DNA of 64,000 bases, taken from positions 1-64,000 of the forward strand of contig NZ_LQPH01000150.1 in the NCBI RefSeq assembly GCF_002102255.1. Reading direction: 5' to 3'. Both the position numbers and the translations under genes were made by a program. This document shows, piece after piece, positions 55,005-63,980 of this stretch. This DNA comes from Mycobacterium nebraskense. Lineage in GTDB: Bacteria > Actinomycetota > Actinomycetes > Mycobacteriales > Mycobacteriaceae. The notes beneath the pieces were generated by a model. The model did not search any database, had not been told where the DNA came from, and was given only the letters and a program-made list of their open reading frames with translations. How positions within the stretch are numbered: position 1 is the first letter of the stretch; each line of letters starts with the position of its first letter.

Positions 55005-56564
55005 ATGAGGCCCATGTCGGAGCCCGAACTGCCGACCCGCGCGGAGCTGCTGGCCGCGCTGTCGGTGGCGATCGACCTCGGCCTGGGCCAGCCCGCCGAG
55101 CACATGCTCCGGGCGGCCCTCATCGCGACCAGACTTGCCGACCGACTCGGGCTCGACACCGAACAACGGGACTGCACCTACTACACGACCTTGGTCATGT
55201 GGATCGGCTGTCACGCCGACTCGCATGAATACGCGCGGTGGTTCGGCGACGACATCGCCGTGCGCCACGACTCGTATCTCGTTGACTGGTCGGGGTTACC
55301 GTACTTGCGGTTCCTGGCCGGCAACGTGGGTCGCGGCCAGCCGCTCGCGCACCGGTTGAGTGTGATGGCAACGCTGTTCGCCGACGCGCGCGGCAACATC
55401 TCCCGGTTGATCCACTCGCATTGCACCTCGGCCGCCGTGCTGGCCGACCGAATCGGCCTGGGCCCCAACGTGCAGGCGACGGTTGCGTTTGCGTTCGAGC
55501 GCTACGACGGCGGCGGGCTGCCCGCGGGCGCCCAGGGCGACGAGATCCCGATTCAGATGCGGATCGCTCAGCTGGCCGACATGGTCGAGGTGCACCACCG
55601 CACCTATGGCGTTGCGGGGGCCGCGGCCATGGTGCGCGACCGGCGCGGCGGCCAATTCGATCCGCAGGTCTCCGACGCGTTCCTGCGCCACGCCGAGGAC
55701 GTCCTGGCCGGCCCGCCCGCCGGCGACGCGTGGGCGGCGGCCCTGGCGGCGGCGCCCGATCAGCATCAGCGGCTTGACGACCAATCGCTGGACGCCCTGC
55801 TCGCCGCCCTCGGCGACTTCGTCGACCTGAAATGCCCGTTCACCCTTGGGCATTCGCGGGCGGTGGCCCGGCTCGCCGGGGACGCCGCGCGGGCCGCGGG
55901 TGTCGATGCGGAGGCGGTGGCATTGACGCGACGCGCGGGCCACGTCCACGACCTGGGCCGTATCGGGGTGTCGAATCAGATCTGGTCCAGGCCGGCGTCG
56001 TTGACGGCCTCTGAGTTCGAACGCGTTCGGCTGCACCCGTATTTGACGGTGCGCATCCTCAACCAGGTTCCCGGGCTCCGGCAGCTCGCGGAGGTCGCCG
56101 GCAATCACCATGAATGCCTTGACGGCTCGGGGTACCCGCGCGGGCTCGCCGGGCCCGCGCTCGGCCTGCCGGACCGCATCCTGGCGGCCGCGGTCTGCTA
56201 CCAGTCCGCCTGCGAGCCGAGGCCGTATCGCGAACAGATGTCCCCGGACGCGGCGGCCCGGCGGCTGCGCGGGCGGGCGCAGGCCGGTGAGCTGGAACCG
56301 CTCGCCGTCGAAGCGGTGCTGCACGCGGCGGGGCAGCCGGCGCAACGGCCCAACATGCGGCCGGACGGGTTGACCCCCAGGGAGATCGAAGTGCTGTGCC
56401 TGGTCGCTCGCGGCGCCTCCAACAAGGAGATCGCGGCGTCGTTGGTGATCAGCGAGAAAACCGCCCGCAACCACGTCGAGCGAACCTACGCCAAGATCGG
56501 CGTGTCGAACCGCATCGGCGCCAGCATGTACGCGCTGCGCAACGGACTAGTCAAAAATGCCTAG
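55005..56564 (+). CDS. Tandem HD-GYP-type phosphohydrolase fused to a LuxR DNA-binding domain
   Basis: A 519-residue regulator. The C-terminal HD-GYP domain (about 270-430) has HVHDLGRIG with His315-Asp316, NHHECLDGSGYPRGL (GYP at 376-378) and the late motif EPRPYREQM. An N-terminal half (about 130-215) is a degenerate relative: ERYDGGGLPAGAQGDEIP and LADMVEVHHRTYG. HD-GYP domains hydrolyse cyclic-di-GMP or related nucleotides. A LuxR-type helix-turn-helix (about 456-505, LTPREIEVLCLVARGASNKEIA) ends the protein. Start may be ATG 55005 or 55014. Mtb has Rv3239c in this interval instead. Confidence 0.88.
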   Translation: MRPMSEPELPTRAELLAALSVAIDLGLGQPAEHMLRAALIATRLADRLGLDTEQRDCTYYTTLVMWIGCHADSHEYARWFGDDIAVRHDSYLVDWSGLPYLRFLAGNVGRGQPLAHRLSVMATLFADARGNISRLIHSHCTSAAVLADRIGLGPNVQATVAFAFERYDGGGLPAGAQGDEIPIQMRIAQLADMVEVHHRTYGVAGAAAMVRDRRGGQFDPQVSDAFLRHAEDVLAGPPAGDAWAAALAAAPDQHQRLDDQSLDALLAALGDFVDLKCPFTLGHSRAVARLAGDAARAAGVDAEAVALTRRAGHVHDLGRIGVSNQIWSRPASLTASEFERVRLHPYLTVRILNQVPGLRQLAEVAGNHHECLDGSGYPRGLAGPALGLPDRILAAAVCYQSACEPRPYREQMSPDAAARRLRGRAQAGELEPLAVEAVLHAAGQPAQRPNMRPDGLTPREIEVLCLVARGASNKEIAASLVISEKTARNHVERTYAKIGVSNRIGASMYALRNGLVKNA

Positions 56565-56633
56565 GGCCCCGTTTCGCGAAGTTGAGGCAAACGACCTATA
56601 GGCGAGCGCGCGCATGCGGCGGACACTTAGCCC

Positions 56634-57389
56634 ATGAAGCGATACATGACGCTTGGTTACGGCGCCGCGGCGTACCTGCTCTTCCTCGCGGCCTTTTTGT
56701 ATCTCATCGGTTTCGTGGGCAACCTCGCGGTGCCGCGAAGCGTCGATCGTGGGCTCGCCGCGCCCATCACCCAAGCGATACTGATCAACGCGGCGTTGGT
56801 CGCCTTGTTCGGTGTCCAGCACAGCGTGATGGCCCGGCCCGCGTTCAAGCGATGGTGGGCGCGGTTTGTGCCGTCGTCGATCGAGCGCAGCACCTACGTG
56901 CTGCTGTCGAGCGTGGTGCTGGCCCTGCTGTACTGGCAATGGCGAACGATGCCGACGGTCATCTGGGATGTGCGGTTGCCGGCCGCCCGCGCGGTGCTGT
57001 GGGTGCTGTTCTGGCTCGGCTGGGCGATAGCGCTGCTGGCGACGTTCCTGATCAACCATTTCGACCTGTTCGGGCTCCGGCAGGTGTACCTGGCGTCGCG
57101 CCAAAAGCCTTACACCAGCATTGAATTTCGCGTCCGTCTGCTCTACCGCGTGGTGCGTCACCCCCTGATGCTCGGGATGGTCATCGCGTTCTGGGCCGCA
57201 CCCGTCATGACGGCCGGGCATCTGCTGTTCTCGATCGGTATGACGACCTACATCCTGATCGCCACGCAGCTCGAAGAGCGTGACCTGGTCGCGTCGCTCG
57301 GCCACCAATACAGCGATTACCGCCGCGAGGTGTCGATGCTGCTGCCGATTCCCCGCCGGCACACCACGGGGATGGCCCGGCAGGGCTGA
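56634..57389 (+). CDS. mddA: Methanethiol S-methyltransferase MddA-like membrane protein (Rv3238c)
   Basis: A 251-residue protein with about five membrane helices (near 10-30, 48-66, 85-105, 122-143 and 180-200) of the NnrU/isoprenylcysteine methyltransferase-like superfamily. The C-terminal SAM-binding signature is VVRHPLMLGMVIAFW and LEERDLVASLGHQYSDYRREV. In several bacteria, including the Mtb homologue as I recall, MddA methylates methanethiol to dimethyl sulfide. ATG at 56634 is the first start of the frame. A 69-bp gap separates it from the HD-GYP gene. Confidence 0.8.
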   Translation: MKRYMTLGYGAAAYLLFLAAFLYLIGFVGNLAVPRSVDRGLAAPITQAILINAALVALFGVQHSVMARPAFKRWWARFVPSSIERSTYVLLSSVVLALLYWQWRTMPTVIWDVRLPAARAVLWVLFWLGWAIALLATFLINHFDLFGLRQVYLASRQKPYTSIEFRVRLLYRVVRHPLMLGMVIAFWAAPVMTAGHLLFSIGMTTYILIATQLEERDLVASLGHQYSDYRREVSMLLPIPRRHTTGMARQG

Positions 57390-57461
57390 TTCTCTAGCAG
57401 TTGTTTAGGAGCTCGGCGATCCGGCGACAGCGCCTCCGTCCGACCTGTCACGATTGACGGT

Positions 57462-57944
57462 ATGGATGTCAACGAGGTGCTGCTGCCGGGCGTTGGCCTT
57501 CGCTACGAATTCACCGACCACAAGGGCGACCGCATCGGCATCATCGCGCGCCGCAGCGGCGAATTCGAGGTCGTCGTCTATGCCCGGGAGGATCCGGACG
57601 AAGCCAGGCCGCTTCTGCACCTCACTGACGAAGAAGCCGAGGCGGTGGCCCAGATCCTGGGGGCGCCCCGGATCGCCGAGCGGTTCACCGAGCTGGCCCG
57701 GGAAATCCCCGGACTCGAGACGGGGCAAGTCCACATCCTGGCCAACAGCCCCTTCGTGGGCCATCCCTTGGGCGACACCCACGCCCGCACCCGCACCGGC
57801 GCCTCCATCGTCGCGATCGTGCGTAACGAGGAAGTGCTCGCCTCGCCGGGCCCGGCCGAAATGCTCTATGCCGGAGACGTTTTGATAGTAATCGGCACCC
57901 AGGACGGCATCGCCGGCGTCGAGCAGATAATCGACAAGGGCTGA
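57462..57944 (+). CDS. TrkA-C domain regulatory subunit of a cation/proton antiporter (KhtT-like, Rv3237c)
   Basis: A 160-residue soluble protein. An N-terminal domain (about 1-65) and a C-terminal RCK/TrkA-C domain (about 75-158) with RTRTGASIVAIVRNEEVL and YAGDVLIVIGTQDGI identify it as KhtT-like. Such subunits bind nucleotides such as cyclic-di-AMP and gate the partner antiporter. The antiporter gene starts 5 bp downstream, so the pair forms one unit. Confidence 0.9.
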   Translation: MDVNEVLLPGVGLRYEFTDHKGDRIGIIARRSGEFEVVVYAREDPDEARPLLHLTDEEAEAVAQILGAPRIAERFTELAREIPGLETGQVHILANSPFVGHPLGDTHARTRTGASIVAIVRNEEVLASPGPAEMLYAGDVLIVIGTQDGIAGVEQIIDKG

Positions 57945-57948
57945 GCCG

Positions 57949-59106
57949 GTGCAAGTTTCGTGGGCGCTGCTGCTACAACTCGGCGCCCTCCTGGCCACGC
58001 TGGCCGTATTAGGCGGCGTCGCACGGCGATTCGCTTTGTCTCCGATTCCGGTGTACCTGCTGGCGGGCCTGTCGCTGGGCAAGGGCGGGATCCTCCCGCT
58101 GGCCGCCGGCGGTCAGTTCATCACGACAAGCGCGCCCATCGGCATCGTGTTGCTGCTGCTGACCCTGGGCCTGGAGTTCTCCGCGGCTGAATTCGCCGCC
58201 AGCCTGCGCCACCACCTGCCGTCCGCGGGTGTCGACATCGTCCTCAATGCGGCGCCCGGCGCGGTTGCCGGCTGGCTGCTGGGATTGGACGGCGTGGCCA
58301 TCCTGTGCCTGGCCGGCGTCACCTACATCTCCTCGTCGGGTGTCATTGCGCGCCTGCTGGAGGACTTGCGCCGGCTCGGTAACCGCGAAACGCCGGCGGT
58401 GCTTTCCGTGCTGGTCCTCGAAGACTTCGCGATGGCGGCCTACCTGCCGCTGTTCGCGGTCCTGGCAGCGGGTGGCGGCTGGCTGCGCGCCGTCGGCGGC
58501 ATGGTGGTGGCGGTGGCCGCGCTGCTGGCGGCGTTCGCCGCGTCCTACCGCTGGGGCCACCACGTCGGCCGGCTGGTCGAACACCCCGACTCCGAACAGC
58601 TGCTGCTCAGGGTGCTGGGTGTCACGTTGATCGTGGCGGCGATCGCCGAATCCCTGCACGCGTCGGCCGCCGTGGGCGCGTTCCTGGTGGGGCTCACGCT
58701 GACCGGGGACACGGCGGGCCGGGCGCGCAAGGTGCTGGGCCCGTTGCGGGATCTGTTCGCCGCGATCTTCTTCCTGGCGATCGGCTTTTCGGTCGATCCG
58801 CACGAGCTGATCCCGATGCTTCCGGCGGCGCTGTTGCTGGCTGTGGTGACCGCGGCGACGAAGGTGGCCACCGGCATGTTCGCCGCCCGGCGCGACGGAG
58901 TGGCGCGGCGCGGGCAACTGCGTGCGGGCACCGCCCTCATTGCCAGGGGCGAATTCTCGCTGATCATCATCGGATTGGCGGGCACGTCGATCCCCGCGGT
59001 CGCCGCGCTGGCGACGTCGTACGTCTTTATCATGGCGATCGCGGGTCCGGTGCTGACCCGCTACACGGGCGGTCCGCTGGCGCCCAGCGCCGGGCCTGCG
59101 CGCTGA
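57949..59106 (+). CDS. CPA2-family K+/H+ antiporter membrane subunit (KhtU-like, Rv3236c)
   Basis: A 385-residue sodium/potassium-proton exchanger of the monovalent cation:proton antiporter-2 family, with about 11-12 membrane helices. Family features include GIVLLLLTLGLEFS near 65-78, ISSSGVIARLLEDL near 126-139 and the helix GEFSLIIIGLAG near 335. It has no C-terminal RCK domain; the separate upstream KhtT-like subunit provides it. GTG start at 57949. It is 8 bp from the convergent Rv3235-family gene stop. Confidence 0.91.
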   Translation: MQVSWALLLQLGALLATLAVLGGVARRFALSPIPVYLLAGLSLGKGGILPLAAGGQFITTSAPIGIVLLLLTLGLEFSAAEFAASLRHHLPSAGVDIVLNAAPGAVAGWLLGLDGVAILCLAGVTYISSSGVIARLLEDLRRLGNRETPAVLSVLVLEDFAMAAYLPLFAVLAAGGGWLRAVGGMVVAVAALLAAFAASYRWGHHVGRLVEHPDSEQLLLRVLGVTLIVAAIAESLHASAAVGAFLVGLTLTGDTAGRARKVLGPLRDLFAAIFFLAIGFSVDPHELIPMLPAALLLAVVTAATKVATGMFAARRDGVARRGQLRAGTALIARGEFSLIIIGLAGTSIPAVAALATSYVFIMAIAGPVLTRYTGGPLAPSAGPAR

Positions 59107-59114
59107 CCAGGCGG

Positions 59115-59666
59115 TCAGCCGATGTGCAGGGCCACCACCAGCCAGCGAGTGCCGGAACCGGCGGGCACCCGCTCGACGCGGCAGGCGATCGCGTGGATCC
59201 GGTCCCCGCGGCTGTACGAGCCGGAAACTTCGGCCGCGGCCCCCGGATCCCGGTGACCGGCCGGCTGCAGGCGCATCCGTCGGAGCACCGCGGCGCCCTC
59301 GTGGCCGGCGGCCGAATGGCCCACCGAGACGACGGAATCCACCAGGCTGGGCGTCAGCAAGGGGCGCAGCTGGGCGGGTGGGCGGCGGCGGTCGATGACT
59401 TCCAGCACCCGGCGCAGGGCCGCGTCGGCGAAGATCGCCGCCTGGCGCATCTGCCCGGACATCGCGGCCCGCGGCTCCTCGGTCGGCTGCCTGCCGGGCG
59501 GGTACGGCCGGTGCGGCGCGTGGGTGCTGCGCCGGCGCGATGGTGCGCGTGACGATTGCCGGCACGCAGGACCGTTCCGCGGTACGTCTTGTGTCGGAGG
59601 CTCGTAGTCGACGACGGGTAGGACGGCGAAGGCGTCGGGCGTACCCACGACAGGACGGGTGTTCAA
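59115..59666 (-). CDS. Rv3235 family protein
   Basis: A 183-residue protein with a disordered Arg/Pro-rich N-terminus (about 1-68) and a C-terminal alpha/beta domain (about 75-183; RRVLEVIDRRRPPAQLRPLLTPSLVDSV, then RIHAIACRVERV) typical of the actinobacterial Rv3235 family. The frame opens with TTG at 59666; a GTG six codons later (59648) is an alternative. Function unknown. It is convergent with the antiporter gene and divergent from tgs3, with 184 bp between starts. Confidence 0.75.
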   Translation of the reverse strand: MNTRPVVGTPDAFAVLPVVDYEPPTQDVPRNGPACRQSSRAPSRRRSTHAPHRPYPPGRQPTEEPRAAMSGQMRQAAIFADAALRRVLEVIDRRRPPAQLRPLLTPSLVDSVVSVGHSAAGHEGAAVLRRMRLQPAGHRDPGAAAEVSGSYSRGDRIHAIACRVERVPAGSGTRWLVVALHIG

Positions 59667-59850
59667 CGCGCACTCTCCAACTCTTCGGTCGAACCGGGAG
59701 CCCGCTGGAGAGTGGCTGGGCAGTGGTCATCATGGCACAACTCGCGCTCGCGCGTACCCGCGCTCGGCCGGGGACCGGCCAGACGATTACCGTGGGCGGG
59801 ACATCTCCTTAAGCAACAGGGCCATGATTCGGTGAGGAGGACTGCGCCCT

Positions 59851-61269
59851 ATGGTGACCCGGTTGTCCCCATCGGACGCATCGTTTTTTCGGCTGGAAAA
59901 CACGGCCACCCCGATGTATGTCGGATCGCTGTCGATCCTGCGCCGGCCGCGCGCGGGATTGAGCTACGAGACGCTGCTCGCCACCGTCGAACAGCGGTTG
60001 CCCCAAATCCCGCGCTATCGGCAGAAAGTCCGGGAGGTGCGGGTGGGCTCGGCCCGGCCCGTGTGGACCGACGACGCCGACTTCGACATCACCTATCACG
60101 TGCGGCGTTCAGCGCTGCCCTCGCCGGGCAGCGACGAACAGCTGCACGAGCTGATCGCCCGGCTGGCGGCCCGGCCGCTGGACAAGTCGCGGCCGCTGTG
60201 GGAGATGTATCTGGTCGAGGGCCTGTCCAAGAACCGGGTCGCCCTCTACACCAAGTCGCATCAAGCGCTCATCAACGGCATGACGGCGCTGGAGATCAAC
60301 CACGTCATCGCCGATCGCACCAAACGTCCGCTGGCGTTCCCCGAAGACATCTGGGTCCCGGAACGCGACCCGGGCAACGCGCGGCTGATCTTCGGGGCCC
60401 TCGGTGACTGGTTCGTGGGGCCGGGCACCCAGCTGCAGGCCGTCGGGTCGGCCGTCGGCGGGCTGGTGACCAACCACGGCGAACTCGTCGCCGCCGGCCG
60501 CCGGGTCCTCGATTTCGCGCGCGCCGTGGCGCGCGGCACCGCGCCCAGCAGCCCGCTCAATGCCACCGTTTCGCGCCACCGGCGGTTCACGGTCGCCTGC
60601 GGCAACCTCGACGACTACCGCACCGTCCGCGCGCGGTATGACTGCGACGTCAACGACGTGGTGCTCGCGGTGATCGCCGGGGCCTTGGGCAGCTGGCTGA
60701 TGTCACGCGGGGTGGCGGTGTCGCCGACCGCGACGGTGCGGGCCATGGCGCCGCTCCCCGTCTACGCCGACGGCCAGCTCGACGCGACCGGCCCCGGCCA
60801 GGCCATCAGCCAAGTGATGCCGTTCTTGGTCGACCTGCCGGTGGCGGAGCCGAACGCGGTGGTGCGGCTTTCGCAGATCGCGCACACCACCGAGTCGAAC
60901 CCGACGGCCGCGCGCCTGGTGGACGCCAGGACCATCGTCACCCTGTCGGGATTCGCGCCACCCACGCTGCACGCCATGGGTATCCGGGTGGCCACCAGTT
61001 TCCCGAGCTTTTCCAGGCGGACCTTCAACCTGCTGATCACCAACGCGCCCGGGGCTCAGTCGCAGATGTACATCGCCGGCACCAAGTTGCTGGAGACCTA
61101 CGCCGTGCCGCCGCTGCTGCACAACCAGGCGCTGGCCATCAGCGTGACGTCCTATAACGGCATGCTGTATTTCGGCATCAATGCCGACCGCGAAGCGATG
61201 AGCGACGTCGAGCTGCTGCCCGGCCTGTTGAAACAATCGCTCGAGGAATTGCTCGAAGCTTCCCGGTAA
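59851..61269 (+). CDS. tgs3: WS/DGAT acyltransferase, Tgs3-like, full length
   Basis: Wax ester synthase/diacylglycerol acyltransferase of 472 residues, full family length. In Mtb the same locus is split into Rv3234c (Tgs3) and Rv3233c. N-terminal MVTRLSPSDASFFRLENTATPMYVG is typical. The catalytic HHxxxDG is altered: KSHQALINGM gives HQ instead of HH and N instead of D. C-terminal motifs ITNAPGAQSQMYIAG and SVTSYNGMLYFGIN are intact. Enzyme activity is therefore uncertain, though Mtb Tgs3 is reported active. GAGGAGG precedes the ATG by 10 bases. ppk2 follows after 44 bp. Confidence 0.9.
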   Translation: MVTRLSPSDASFFRLENTATPMYVGSLSILRRPRAGLSYETLLATVEQRLPQIPRYRQKVREVRVGSARPVWTDDADFDITYHVRRSALPSPGSDEQLHELIARLAARPLDKSRPLWEMYLVEGLSKNRVALYTKSHQALINGMTALEINHVIADRTKRPLAFPEDIWVPERDPGNARLIFGALGDWFVGPGTQLQAVGSAVGGLVTNHGELVAAGRRVLDFARAVARGTAPSSPLNATVSRHRRFTVACGNLDDYRTVRARYDCDVNDVVLAVIAGALGSWLMSRGVAVSPTATVRAMAPLPVYADGQLDATGPGQAISQVMPFLVDLPVAEPNAVVRLSQIAHTTESNPTAARLVDARTIVTLSGFAPPTLHAMGIRVATSFPSFSRRTFNLLITNAPGAQSQMYIAGTKLLETYAVPPLLHNQALAISVTSYNGMLYFGINADREAMSDVELLPGLLKQSLEELLEASR

Positions 61270-61313
61270 TTACTCGCGGTGAAAACCGGTGGCCGGTTCT
61301 ATCATTCGTTGAT

Positions 61314-62174
61314 GTGAGCAACGCGACGAATGGCCCCATGGCGAATTCCGCGAAATCAACGGAGCCGAACGCGCCGAGGATTTCCGACGACGTATACCAA
61401 GCCGAATTGTTCCGGTTGCAAACGGAATTCGTGAAGCTGCAAGAGTGGGTGCGGCATACCGGCCAACGCCTGGTGGTCGTCTTCGAAGGCCGCGACGGAG
61501 CGGGCAAGGGCGGAACCATCAAGCGGATCACCGAATACCTCAACCCGCGCGTCGCCCGCATCGCCGCGTTGCCCGCGCCGACCGAGCGGGAACGCGGCCA
61601 GTGGTATTACCAGCGTTATATCGCCCATCTGCCCGCCAAAGGGGAGATCGTGCTGTTCGACCGGTCGTGGTACAACCGCGCCGGCGTGGAGAAAGTCATG
61701 GGATTCTGCACGCCGCAAGAGCACGTGCTGTTCTTGCGGCAGACCCCGATCTTCGAGCAGATGCTGATCGATGACGGCATCCTGCTGCGCAAATATTGGT
61801 TTTCGGTCTCCGCGGCCGAGCAACTGCGCCGGTTCAAGGCGCGGCGCAATGACCCTGTGCGGCAATGGAAACTCAGCCCGATGGACACGGAATCGCTGTA
61901 TCGGCGGGAGGATTATTCACGCGCCAAGGACGAAATGATGGTGCACACCGATACCCCGGTCAGCCCTTGGTATGTCGTGGAATCGGACATAAAAAAGCAC
62001 GCGCGGTTGAACATGATGGCCCATCTGCTGTCTACCATCGAATATCACGACGTCGAGCGGCCCCACGTCAAACTGCCCAAGAGTCCGGTGGTCAGCGGAA
62101 ACTACCAGCGCCCGCCGCGTGAGCTGTCCAAGTACGTCGACGACTACGTGGCCACACTGATCGGGGATCGATGA
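61314..62174 (+). CDS. ppk2: Polyphosphate kinase 2 (PPK2)
   Basis: PPK2-family polyphosphate:nucleotide phosphotransferase of 286 residues that uses polyphosphate to phosphorylate GDP or ADP, or the reverse. Walker A is GRDGAGKGG near 60-68, Walker B lies in LFDRSWYNRAGVE near 115-127, and the lid region is around RRFKARRNDP. The N-terminal 20 residues are polar. GTG start at 61314. It overlaps the downstream DUF gene by 4 bp (ATGA). Confidence 0.95.
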   Translation: MSNATNGPMANSAKSTEPNAPRISDDVYQAELFRLQTEFVKLQEWVRHTGQRLVVVFEGRDGAGKGGTIKRITEYLNPRVARIAALPAPTERERGQWYYQRYIAHLPAKGEIVLFDRSWYNRAGVEKVMGFCTPQEHVLFLRQTPIFEQMLIDDGILLRKYWFSVSAAEQLRRFKARRNDPVRQWKLSPMDTESLYRREDYSRAKDEMMVHTDTPVSPWYVVESDIKKHARLNMMAHLLSTIEYHDVERPHVKLPKSPVVSGNYQRPPRELSKYVDDYVATLIGDR

Positions 62175-62689
62175 CGCTCGTCTACATTCCGGCCACGCTG
62201 GCCATGTTGCAGCGGCTCGTCGCCGACGGATCGTTGCGGCCCGTCAACGGCACTGCGTTCGCTCTGACGCCGACGTTGCGCGAGGCGTACGCGGAGGGTG
62301 ATGACGACGAGCTCGCCGAGGTCGCGCTGCGCGAGGCGGCGCTGGCGTCGCTGCGGCTGCTGGCCGACTCGGAAGCCGAAGGAGCCGCCGCCGCCGAGTC
62401 CCTGCCGCCGCGGCGCGCGGTGCTGGCCGCCGAGGTCGACGACGTCAGCTACCGTCCCGACCTCGACGACGCGGTGGTGAGGCTCGGTGCGCCCGTCGCG
62501 CTTCAGGACGTGGTCGCCGCCTACGTCGACAACGCGGAGGCCGAGCCGGCCGTGATGATGGCGATCGAGGCCATCGACGACGCCGACCTGGGCGACGAGG
62601 ACGCCGAGCTGATCGTCGGCGACGCTCAAGACCATGACTTGGCGTGGTACGCCAACCAGGAGCTGCCGTTCCTGCTCGAGCTGCTCTGA
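62171..62689 (+). CDS. DUF6912 family protein (Rv3231c)
   Basis: A 172-residue acidic protein of a conserved actinobacterial family of unknown function. It starts MTLVYIPATLAMLQRLVADG and has blocks REAALASLRLLADSE and YRPDLDDAVVRLGAP; aspartate and glutamate are frequent in the last third. It is coupled to ppk2 (ATGA overlap). No motif shows a catalytic role. Confidence 0.82.
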   Translation: MTLVYIPATLAMLQRLVADGSLRPVNGTAFALTPTLREAYAEGDDDELAEVALREAALASLRLLADSEAEGAAAAESLPPRRAVLAAEVDDVSYRPDLDDAVVRLGAPVALQDVVAAYVDNAEAEPAVMMAIEAIDDADLGDEDAELIVGDAQDHDLAWYANQELPFLLELL

Positions 62690-62726
62690 CCGGCGGAATG
62701 TGACGCAGTCCGGGCCACAACGCTAG

Positions 62727-62754
62727 CTACGACACCGTAGGTTACGGTACCGTA
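62727..62754. promoter_or_regulatory. Two adjacent inverted repeats upstream of the Rv3230c homologue
   Basis: CTACG-ACAC-CGTAG (62727-62740) and the perfect palindrome TACGGTACCGTA (62743-62754) lie 15 bp apart centre to centre, 33 bp before the start codon. The shared ACCGTAGGTT-like core occurs twice. This looks like a double operator for a TetR-type repressor of the desaturase electron-transfer system; the regulator is not in the window. Confidence 0.6.
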
Positions 62755-62786
62755 GGTTTCGTGAAGCGCACAGAATCGATCACAAT

Positions 62787-63980
62787 ATGAGCGTAAGCAA
62801 CAAGCCGCTTAGTGATCAGGAGCTTCCTCTGGGCAGACGTAACCCCTCGATTACGGGCAACGTCGTCGAGACCAAGCGGCCCGTCGTCGCCGGCGCCGAC
62901 CGGCATCCCGGTTGGCACGCGCTGCGCAAGATCGCCGCGCGCATCACGACGCCGTTGCTGCCCGACGACTACCTGCATCTGGCCAATCCGCTGTGGTCGG
63001 CGCGCGAACTGCGGGGCCGCATCCTGGAGGTGCGCCGCGAGACGGAGGATTCCGCGACGCTGGTGATCAAGCCGGGTTGGGGCTTCAACTTCGACTACCA
63101 GCCGGGTCAGTACATCGGGATCGGCCTGCTGATGGACGGACGCTGGCGCTGGCGTTCGTATTCGCTCACGTCGAGTCCCGCCGCGACCTCCGGATCCGGC
63201 TCGTCGCGCACGGTGACCATCACCGTGAAGGCGATGCCTGAAGGGTTCCTCTCGACCCACCTGGTGGCGGGCGTCGAGCGGGGGACCATCGTCCGGCTGG
63301 CCGCGCCACAGGGCAACTTCGTGCTGCCCGACCCCGCGCCGCCGTCGATCCTGTTCCTCACCGCCGGATCCGGGATCACGCCGGTGATGTCCATGCTGCG
63401 AACCCTGGTGCGCCGCAACCAGATTGGTGACATCACGCACGTGCATTCGGCGCCCACCGAATCCGACGTGATGTTTCGCGCCGAGCTGGCCGCCCTGGCC
63501 GCGGACCATCCGGGCTATCGCCTGCTGCTGCGCGAAACCCGCACCCAGGGCCGGCTCGACCTCGCCCTGCTCGACCACGAGGTACCGGACTGGCGTGAAC
63601 GCCACACCTGGGCCTGCGGGCCGGAGGGCATGCTGGCCCAGGCCGAAAAGATCTGGTCGGCGGCGGGCGCCGGCGACCGGCTGCACCTCGAGCGATTCGC
63701 TGTATCCAAGGCCGCGCCGGCGGGCGCCGGCGGAACGGTCACCTTCGCCCGGAGCGGTCGCGCCGTCGCGGCCGATGCCGCGACGTCGTTGATGGACGCG
63801 GGCGAGGGCGCCGGCGTGCAGATGCCCTTCGGCTGCCGAATGGGTATATGCCAGTCGTGCGTGGTGAGCCTGGTGGAGGGCCACGTCCGTGACCTGCGCA
63901 CCGGCGCGGAACACGAACCGGGCACCCGGATTCAGACCTGCATATCGGCCGCTTCCGGCGATTGTGTGCTCGACATCTAA
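62787..63980 (+). CDS. FAD/2Fe-2S oxidoreductase, electron donor of stearoyl-CoA desaturase (Rv3230c)
   Basis: A 397-residue ferredoxin-NADP reductase-type protein with a C-terminal plant-type ferredoxin domain. FAD-binding WRSYSLTSSP near 128-137 and NADPH-binding LTAGSGITPVMSML near 190-203 are intact. The 2Fe-2S ligands are Cys351, Cys356 and Cys359 (CRMGICQSC) and a distal Cys near 387 in IQTCISAASGDCVL. In Mtb the homologue passes electrons from NADPH to DesA3, the oleate-forming desaturase, whose gene follows; here the window ends before it. Start ATG at 62787. Confidence 0.93.
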   Translation: MSVSNKPLSDQELPLGRRNPSITGNVVETKRPVVAGADRHPGWHALRKIAARITTPLLPDDYLHLANPLWSARELRGRILEVRRETEDSATLVIKPGWGFNFDYQPGQYIGIGLLMDGRWRWRSYSLTSSPAATSGSGSSRTVTITVKAMPEGFLSTHLVAGVERGTIVRLAAPQGNFVLPDPAPPSILFLTAGSGITPVMSMLRTLVRRNQIGDITHVHSAPTESDVMFRAELAALAADHPGYRLLLRETRTQGRLDLALLDHEVPDWRERHTWACGPEGMLAQAEKIWSAAGAGDRLHLERFAVSKAAPAGAGGTVTFARSGRAVAADAATSLMDAGEGAGVQMPFGCRMGICQSCVVSLVEGHVRDLRTGAEHEPGTRIQTCISAASGDCVLDI

